From NCBI GenBank assembly GCA_026391795.1, contig JAPLDI010000004.1, forward strand, positions 152,068 to 216,067: DNA of 64,000 nucleotides. The letters are read 5' to 3'. Numbering within the stretch: position 1 is the stretch's first letter; every line of letters begins with the position of its first letter. A program made the position numbers and the translations under genes. This stretch comes from Bacteroidota bacterium. GTDB taxonomy: Bacteria; Bacteroidota; Bacteroidia; Bacteroidales; FEN-979. Positions 59,043 to 64,000 of the stretch are shown in pieces. A model generated the notes under the pieces. That model was given only the letters and a program-made list of their open reading frames with translations, ran no database searches and was not told the origin of the DNA.

Positions 59043-60494
59043 TTATTTGTTAATACTGATGGGTTTCCCCATATAAAAATCAAGTATGGTAGTCTTGAAA
59101 ATAAAGTCATATTTTGCCTGCAAAAGATCAGATTGTGCTTTGGTTAAATCCTTCTTGCTGTTGTTAAAATCGAAAGAGGTCATCATCCCGACATCAAATT
59201 TCTGCTGGGTATATTTGAAGGACTCTTCCTGTGCTGATACTCTCTGAAGGGAAGCGTTGTATTGCTGGAGGGAAGACGATGCATCTGCATAAGCCTGTTC
59301 AATGTTTTTCCTCAGGTCACGTTTCTGGATCTCCAGGTCGAGTTCTGCTTTTTCCTGCTGGATTTTTGCCAGGCTGATGTTGGTCCTTCCGGTCCACCCG
59401 TTAAAAATAGGGATACGAAGGTAAAAACCGAGTGACTTGTTCTGGTTGTCGACCATCTGGGTGCCGAAATCCCTTGTCTTGTAAGTGTTACTTGGATAAT
59501 AACCAAAAACAGTATCTCTGGAAATATTGGTTATCCCGATCGTTTCTCTCTGGTAAACGGTTGATTCCACCTGCTCGCTCGCGCCCGAGTAACCGGTACC
59601 CCATGTCCCTGCAAAGGAAAGTGAGGGCGACAGAACTCCCCGTGCGATGGCGAGACTCTTCATGGCGCTCTGAACCCGAAGATCTGCACTCTTGATCTCA
59701 GGACGTTTTTCAACGGCAAGATTGAATACCTGTTCGGGCGTTAAAAGTTTGTCGGGTTTTTCGACTGGTTTCAGGAGCGGCTTTTCAACCCGGAATTCAG
59801 TGGTAACCGGAAGATCGATCAGCTGCTGGAGGGAGATGCTGGAAATGTAAAGCCGGTTCTGCGCCTGAATGACTGTCAGGGCTTCTGCAGATTCCTGGGC
59901 CTGTATGTTCAGCAGGTCACCCTTAGCTGAAGAACCTGCCTCCACCATTTTTGATATCCGGACCACCTGGGAACGGGTAATTTCAATCTGGTTGTTCGCC
60001 ACATCGTAAAGCTCAAGGTTAAGCAACATATCCAGGAAGTATCCGGCAACAGCCAGCGAGATGCTGTTTTTCAGCACATCAAGGTCATATTGGCTCGCCA
60101 GCAGGTTGATGGAATTTTGCTTGATGGTATTGACTTTCGTTAAGCCGCTGAAAAGAACTGCACTGGTCTGGACATCGAAGTTGTTTGACCGAACGGTGGA
60201 ATTTGCGAAAGTATTCGTGTACATATCAATGGTCTGTCCGAAATTCCAGACATTGGTTGCATTCATGTTCAGGTCGGGAAGCAGGTTTAACTTGCTCTGA
60301 AGCAACTGCTTTTTGCTCACCTCAACAGAAAGGATCTGCTTTTTAATATCGAGGTTGTGATCCAGCGCATAATTGATGCAATCTTCAAGGGTCCATACTT
60401 TCGGGGTGTCCTGGGCAGAAGAGATAAAAAATCCGGTAAGGAAAATAAGGATGAAAATAACTCGGATCAAGAAAAGCCGGCAGAGATGGTACAT
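59043..60494 (-). CDS. TolC-family outer-membrane efflux protein
   Basis: A 483-residue outer-membrane channel protein with a signal peptide ending near SSAQ. The opening WTLEDCINYALDHNLDIKKQ and two internal coiled repeats with the second starting near LLTPEQVFNLAVEKRPEIKSA are the standard OEP repeats. It forms a trimeric channel working with the adaptor downstream. The start chosen gives a normal signal peptide. Export substrates are unknown. Confidence 0.93.
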   Translation of the reverse strand: MYHLCRLFLIRVIFILIFLTGFFISSAQDTPKVWTLEDCINYALDHNLDIKKQILSVEVSKKQLLQSKLNLLPDLNMNATNVWNFGQTIDMYTNTFANSTVRSNNFDVQTSAVLFSGLTKVNTIKQNSINLLASQYDLDVLKNSISLAVAGYFLDMLLNLELYDVANNQIEITRSQVVRISKMVEAGSSAKGDLLNIQAQESAEALTVIQAQNRLYISSISLQQLIDLPVTTEFRVEKPLLKPVEKPDKLLTPEQVFNLAVEKRPEIKSADLRVQSAMKSLAIARGVLSPSLSFAGTWGTGYSGASEQVESTVYQRETIGITNISRDTVFGYYPSNTYKTRDFGTQMVDNQNKSLGFYLRIPIFNGWTGRTNISLAKIQQEKAELDLEIQKRDLRKNIEQAYADASSSLQQYNASLQRVSAQEESFKYTQQKFDVGMMTSFDFNNSKKDLTKAQSDLLQAKYDFIFKTTILDFYMGKPISINK

Positions 60495-60678
60495 AGGATT
60501 GAGATTTTGTTAGAATTTGATCGGCAGGTATCTATAATAAAATTCTTCGCGGGAATAAGTGTTCAAAATTAGTCAAATTTTTTTTAGGCCTGGGCGATTG
60601 TGAAAAAGATAACATGAAAAGCAGGCGAAAATAAGACGAGGAAATTGCCAGAGAGTTACAGTATATTTATTTTTCCTG

Positions 60679-60686
60679 TATCTTTG
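60679..60686 (+). promoter_or_regulatory. -7 element of the small lipoprotein gene
   Basis: TATCTTTG matches TAnnTTTG and lies 32 bases before the ATG at 60718. Confidence 0.5.
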
Positions 60687-60717
60687 CGCCTTGTACAATG
60701 CCTAATCCTTTTTGATT

Positions 60718-61089
60718 ATGAAACGTAAATTCCCGGTTTTTCTTGCATTGATTTTGCTTTCCGGAGCTTTTTTCTTATTTTCATGCAAGGAGAAGGCGGC
60801 TTCGACCGGAACCTTATCAATCACAGCAAAGAACCAAACCGGAGTAATTTCAAGCAATGCATCTTTTCAGATCTATCTGGCTTCAAGCAAAGCCAACCTT
60901 GATAATCATATCTATTCTTATACCAATTGGTCAGATGCAAACGCCTCTACTATCTTCCGCGATCTTACGCCGACCTTTTACTGGTATCGTGTTGAAGGAT
61001 GGGAAGATTATGGTGCGATTGAGGTGTTCTCCGGCGTTGATGCGTCTGTAATCCTGTGGCTCAATACTCCATCCACAAAAAAGAAATAA
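60718..61089 (+). CDS. Small lipoprotein of unknown function
   Basis: A 123-residue lipoprotein: signal peptide with lipobox (LFSC at about residues 21-24), then a Thr/Ser-rich linker and a beta-rich domain (TGTLSITAKNQTGVI, then RDLTPTFYWYRVEGWEDY) with one tight Ig-like fold worth of sequence. I do not recognise a family. It lies before the ATP synthase operon but has its own -7 element, and another -7 element follows, so it is probably a separate transcript. The start at 60718 is preferred over a TTG at 60712. Confidence 0.7.
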   Translation: MKRKFPVFLALILLSGAFFLFSCKEKAASTGTLSITAKNQTGVISSNASFQIYLASSKANLDNHIYSYTNWSDANASTIFRDLTPTFYWYRVEGWEDYGAIEVFSGVDASVILWLNTPSTKKK

Positions 61090-61094
61090 TTTTA

Positions 61095-61102
61095 TATCTT
61101 TG
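61095..61102 (+). promoter_or_regulatory. -7 element of the ATP synthase operon
   Basis: TATCTTTG matches TAnnTTTG and lies 30 bases before the atpB ATG at 61133. It overlaps the alternative TTG start at 61100, which argues that the true start is 61133. Confidence 0.55.
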
Positions 61103-61132
61103 CCGCCCTATAAAAAAACAACAGGTAAATTC

Positions 61133-62281
61133 ATGATCCGTTCACGTTTCGCCAGCTTGTTCCTGGTTTTTGTTCTGTTGGGTTCATTTGCCTGCCTGAC
61201 GCAGGTTCATGCCGGAACTCTGGTGCAGGAAGGTTCAACGCTGAAGCCGGCCGATTCTGCTGCAGTCAGTGAGATGAAGGAGCAACCGGGGGGAGAAAAG
61301 TTCAACCCCGGTGAAATGATCATGGAACATGTCGTCGATAACCATGAATGGCACATCGCTACGATCGGGCATTTCGATCTTTGTATTCCCCTGCCGGTTC
61401 TGCTGATATGCAACGGACAGATTCATGCTTTCTGGTCGGCAAAATTTCACAACGAAACACATTCTTACCTTGGCTTCACACTTTCCAAAGAAGGCGCAAA
61501 CAAGGGGAAGATTGTCACCATTCAGGAAGAGATGACGGGGAAGGGACCCAAAGTTTACGATTTCTCGATCACCAAAACGGTACTGGCCATCTTTATCAGC
61601 AGCTTTTTCCTGATTCTTATCTTTGTTTCCGTCGCCAACCGTTACAGGAAAGAACCCAACCAGGCACCTCACGGATTGCAAAACATGCTGGAACCCCTGA
61701 TCCTTTTTATCCGCGACGATGTGGCAAAGAGTTCCATTGGTGAAAAAAGATACGAAAAATACCTGCCTTACCTTCTAACGATCTTCTTCTTCATCTTTTT
61801 CAACAACATCCTCGGTATCGTTCCGATTTTTCCGGGAGGGGCCAACGTCACAGGAAATATTGCAGTAACCGGCGTCATGGCCTTCTTTACTCTTGTCATC
61901 ACCACGGTCAGCGGAAACAGGCATTACTGGATCGACATCATCAATACCCCCGGGGTGCCATGGTGGCTGAAAATCCCGATTCCCCTGATGCCGATTGTTG
62001 AGATCATCGGGATCATCACAAAACCCTTCGTCCTCATGGTCCGGCTTTTTGCCAACATGACGGCAGGACACATCATCATCCTTGGCTTTATCAGTATCAT
62101 CTTTATCTTCGGACAGATATCTGCAGCACTTGGTATCGGCGTGGGTATTCCCACACTGCTGTTCATGATCTTCATGGACCTGCTCGAGCTCCTGGTGGCA
62201 TTTATCCAGGCGTACGTCTTTACCCTGTTATCAGCCCTTTATTTCGGACTGGCAACGGTTGAACCACATCACAGTTCATAA
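61133..62281 (+). CDS. atpB: ATP synthase F0 subunit a
   Basis: A 382-residue membrane protein forming the proton channel of the F1F0 ATP synthase. It has a long N-terminal leader with a signal peptide (ending near VHAG) and an extended periplasmic region, typical of Bacteroidota a subunits. Helices follow from about residue 140. The essential Arg is in FVLMVRLFANMTAGH near residue 306. The C-terminal helix is FIQAYVFTLLSALYF. The start at 61133 is supported by the promoter position. It begins the operon in the order a, c, b, delta, alpha. Confidence 0.95.
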   Translation: MIRSRFASLFLVFVLLGSFACLTQVHAGTLVQEGSTLKPADSAAVSEMKEQPGGEKFNPGEMIMEHVVDNHEWHIATIGHFDLCIPLPVLLICNGQIHAFWSAKFHNETHSYLGFTLSKEGANKGKIVTIQEEMTGKGPKVYDFSITKTVLAIFISSFFLILIFVSVANRYRKEPNQAPHGLQNMLEPLILFIRDDVAKSSIGEKRYEKYLPYLLTIFFFIFFNNILGIVPIFPGGANVTGNIAVTGVMAFFTLVITTVSGNRHYWIDIINTPGVPWWLKIPIPLMPIVEIIGIITKPFVLMVRLFANMTAGHIIILGFISIIFIFGQISAALGIGVGIPTLLFMIFMDLLELLVAFIQAYVFTLLSALYFGLATVEPHHSS

Positions 62282-62312
62282 AGTTTATAAAGTTATAAAG
62301 TTCATAAAGTTG
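62277..62312. repeat. ATAAAGTT tandem words between atpB and atpE
   Basis: The 8-base word ATAAAGTT occurs four times in about 34 bases with small spacers, starting at the atpB stop codon. No promoter or terminator is evident in it. It is of the same class of spacer repeat as elsewhere in the window. Confidence 0.5.
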
Positions 62313-62356
62313 CTTAATGCCTTGTTTAATATATAGTAATTAACCTTAAATCTTGA

Positions 62357-62620
<264 letters not shown>

Positions 62621-62679
62621 GATCCGGGCGGGATTTTACGGGTTAACGGTTGGTTAAGGCGTAAAATCCAAATAAGTTA

Positions 62680-62739
62680 CTGCAGAGACGCAGAGACGCA
62701 GAGGATATTATTTTGCGTCTTAGCGTCTAAGCGGTAAAC
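62680..62739 (+). repeat. Inverted-repeat element between atpE and atpF
   Basis: AGACGCAGAGACGCA (62686-62700) and TGCGTCTTAGCGTCT (62714-62728) are inverted copies with two mismatches in 15, around a 13-base loop. The left arm is itself a tandem of AGACGC words. It lies in the middle of the ATP synthase operon, so it is transcribed and may fold into a hairpin between the c and b genes. No T-run follows, so it is not a terminator. Confidence 0.6.
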
Positions 62740-62772
62740 TGCAAAAAAGCCATTCAAATAAAACGTTAGAAT

Positions 62773-63267
62773 ATGGAACTTGTAAATCCCGGTATCGGCC
62801 TGATCGTATGGATGACACTTGCATTCCTGGCCATCCTGTACATTCTCGGCAAGTATGCATGGAAACCGATCCTGAAGGCGTTGAAAGAAAGGGAATCAAC
62901 CATTCATGAGGCATTGAATTCAGCTGAAAAGGCAAAAGAAGAGATGCTGAAATTGAAATTTTCCAATGAGGAGTTGTTGCAGGAAGCCAAGAATGAACGG
63001 GATGCCATTCTTGCAACAGCACGCAAGATAAAGGAATCGATCATCGAGGAATCAAAACAAAAAGCCTCGGAAGAAGCCAACCGGATCATCGTCGCCGCAA
63101 AGGAGAGTATTCAGAATGAGAAAATGAATGCCATGACCGACCTGAAGAACCAGCTTGCTGATCTTTCGCTGGATGTGGCGAAAAAAATCCTGAAAAGAGA
63201 ATTATCCGATCCCAAAAAACAGGAAGAATACGCAAAAGAATTGATCAAAGACGTGAAATTTAATTAG
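62773..63267 (+). CDS. atpF: ATP synthase F0 subunit b
   Basis: A 164-residue peripheral-stalk subunit with one N-terminal membrane helix (about residues 7-27, LIVWMTLAFLAILYILGKYAW). A long charged coiled coil runs to the C-terminus, with many Glu/Lys/Ala repeats (LNSAEKAKEEMLKLK). It dimerises and links F0 to the delta subunit. The length is normal. It is separated from atpE by a 152-base spacer holding an inverted repeat. Confidence 0.95.
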   Translation: MELVNPGIGLIVWMTLAFLAILYILGKYAWKPILKALKERESTIHEALNSAEKAKEEMLKLKFSNEELLQEAKNERDAILATARKIKESIIEESKQKASEEANRIIVAAKESIQNEKMNAMTDLKNQLADLSLDVAKKILKRELSDPKKQEEYAKELIKDVKFN

Positions 63268-63275
63268 TCATTCCG

Positions 63276-63845
63276 TTGGAAAATATTTCACATATCGCGG
63301 TTCCTTATGCCAAAGCGCTCTTTGACCTTTCCATGGAGAAGAATGCCATTGACGATGTTTACAAAGATATGCTGGCGCTGGCTTCACTCTGTAAATCAAA
63401 CCGTGATTTTTACCTGATGCTGAAAAGCCCGATCCTGAAAACTGAAAAAAAGCAGAAAGTACTGACAGCGGTATTCAAGGACTCCCTTTCAGAGATCACG
63501 CGAGGGTTTTTAAAAATCATCACCGCAAAAAGAAGGGAAGCATTGTTGCCCGATATGGCCGTGGCATTTGTTGAACTTTATAAGGACTACAAAGGAATCC
63601 TTACCACTTACGTTAAGAGCGCAGTCCCGCTGACAGATGAGCTGCGTAAAGAGATCCTTAACCTGATGAGCGCACAAACGAAAGCGAACATAGAGCTTGT
63701 TGAAGAAATAAAGGCGGATCTGATCGGGGGGTTTGTTCTCCAGTGGAAAGACATGCAATATGATGCGAGTATCCTTAACCAGATCAACAGGATAAAGAAA
63801 GGATCCGCCAACATCAACCTGTACAAAACGAAATTGACCAAGTGA
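63276..63845 (+). CDS. atpH: ATP synthase F1 subunit delta (TTG start)
   Basis: A 189-residue peripheral-stalk subunit. The family opening is VPYAKALFDLSMEKN (about 9-23), and the C-terminal region has the conserved segment LIGGFVLQWKDMQYDASILNQI. The only plausible start is TTG at 63276, 8 bases after the atpF stop, since no ATG precedes the conserved N-terminal segment. It links the b stalk to the alpha/beta hexamer. Confidence 0.95.
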   Translation: MENISHIAVPYAKALFDLSMEKNAIDDVYKDMLALASLCKSNRDFYLMLKSPILKTEKKQKVLTAVFKDSLSEITRGFLKIITAKRREALLPDMAVAFVELYKDYKGILTTYVKSAVPLTDELRKEILNLMSAQTKANIELVEEIKADLIGGFVLQWKDMQYDASILNQINRIKKGSANINLYKTKLTK

Positions 63846-63894
63846 TTCAGAAGTTCAGAAGAAGGAAAAAGAAACCACAAATAAAGCGATAATC

Positions 63895-64000
63895 ATGGCA
63901 GAAATCAAGCCGGCGGAAGTTTCCGCAATATTAAGGCAGGAATTGGCCGGGTACAAGAATGAAGCCAGCCTGGAAGAGATCGGTACTGTTCTCACGATCG
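63895..64000 (+). CDS. atpA: ATP synthase F1 subunit alpha (5' part)
   Basis: Only the first 35 residues are in the window. The opening MAEIKPAEVSAILRQEL with LEEIGTVLTI matches atpA, and the order after delta is normal. It runs off the right edge; the remaining F1 genes are expected beyond it. Confidence 0.92.
   Translation, partial: MAEIKPAEVSAILRQELAGYKNEASLEEIGTVLTI

Noticed and set aside
61100-61132. TTG start at 61100 for atpB
   Set aside because: The TTG overlaps the -7 element TATCTTTG and would add residues ahead of a good signal peptide; the ATG at 61133 is preferred.

Overview
The window looks like a chromosomal segment of a Bacteroidota bacterium, most like an environmental, facultatively anaerobic member of the Bacteroidales or a related order. 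The evidence is the repeated Bacteroidota -7 element TAnnTTTG upstream of genes, an S46 dipeptidyl-peptidase, a DUF5777 beta-barrel, paired LytS/LytTR systems, a lamin-tail/T9SS-type surface protein, and an IspG whose iron-sulfur domain reads like the Bacteroidota form. I see no rRNA, tRNA, CRISPR array or prophage. The only mobile-element gene is a solitary IS200-like transposase.

Layout. (1) 1-4678, minus strand: a respiratory block with a membrane-anchored multiheme cytochrome (cut by the window edge), a monoheme cytochrome c, a DUF5777 beta-barrel, a small heme lipoprotein, a penta/hexaheme lipoprotein and a Crp/Fnr regulator. Two perfect TTGAT-N4-ATCAA sites lie upstream of the hexaheme gene and of the regulator. 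(2) 4835-16970: asd, a lamin-tail surface protein, comF, a fused peptide-ABC ATPase, a TPR histidine kinase with a LuxR-type regulator, an orphan secreted protein, and rnr. (3) 17013-24547: two LytS/LytTR pairs flank a beta-propeller protein and a DPP7-like peptidase. The first LytTR regulator carries an in-frame TAG. (4) 24574-30620: HdeD-like and LysE-like membrane proteins, a GH3-family protein, an EEP phosphodiesterase, a RluA-type pseudouridine synthase, a 34-residue lysine-rich protein, and a SpoU methyltransferase. (5) 30745-36618: a compact nitric-oxide response island (Rrf2 regulator, ferredoxin-like protein, quinol NO reductase, YgbA_NO protein, cupin, DUF438 hemerythrin/PAS protein, DUF2249 protein).

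(6) 36607-42838: IS200-like transposase, an rRNA-methyltransferase-like protein, hemW, an orphan histidine kinase, a GDP-mannose pyrophosphorylase, a SprT-like protein, and a small lipoprotein overlapping it. (7) 43034-51544: mlaE-mlaF-cvpA, a glycosyltransferase, pgk, an omega-amidase-like hydrolase, then a surface-polysaccharide run (GT2, polysaccharide deacetylase, O-antigen ligase-like). (8) 51533-60494: an outer-membrane protein, a lipid kinase, ispG, a Rieske oxygenase, a class II photolyase, tsaB, and an RND/MacA-type adaptor with TolC but no adjacent pump. (9) 60718-64000: a small lipoprotein and the start of the ATP synthase operon (a, c, b, delta and partial alpha).

The two most coherent systems are the FNR-box-associated cytochrome/beta-barrel block, a candidate trans-outer-membrane or periplasmic electron pathway, and the Rrf2-controlled NO-detoxification island. 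Together they suggest a cell that switches between oxygen and nitrogen-oxide or other anaerobic respiration. Several intergenic spacers, and one coding loop in ispG, carry short near-tandem word repeats of 7-10 bases that no annotated feature explains.
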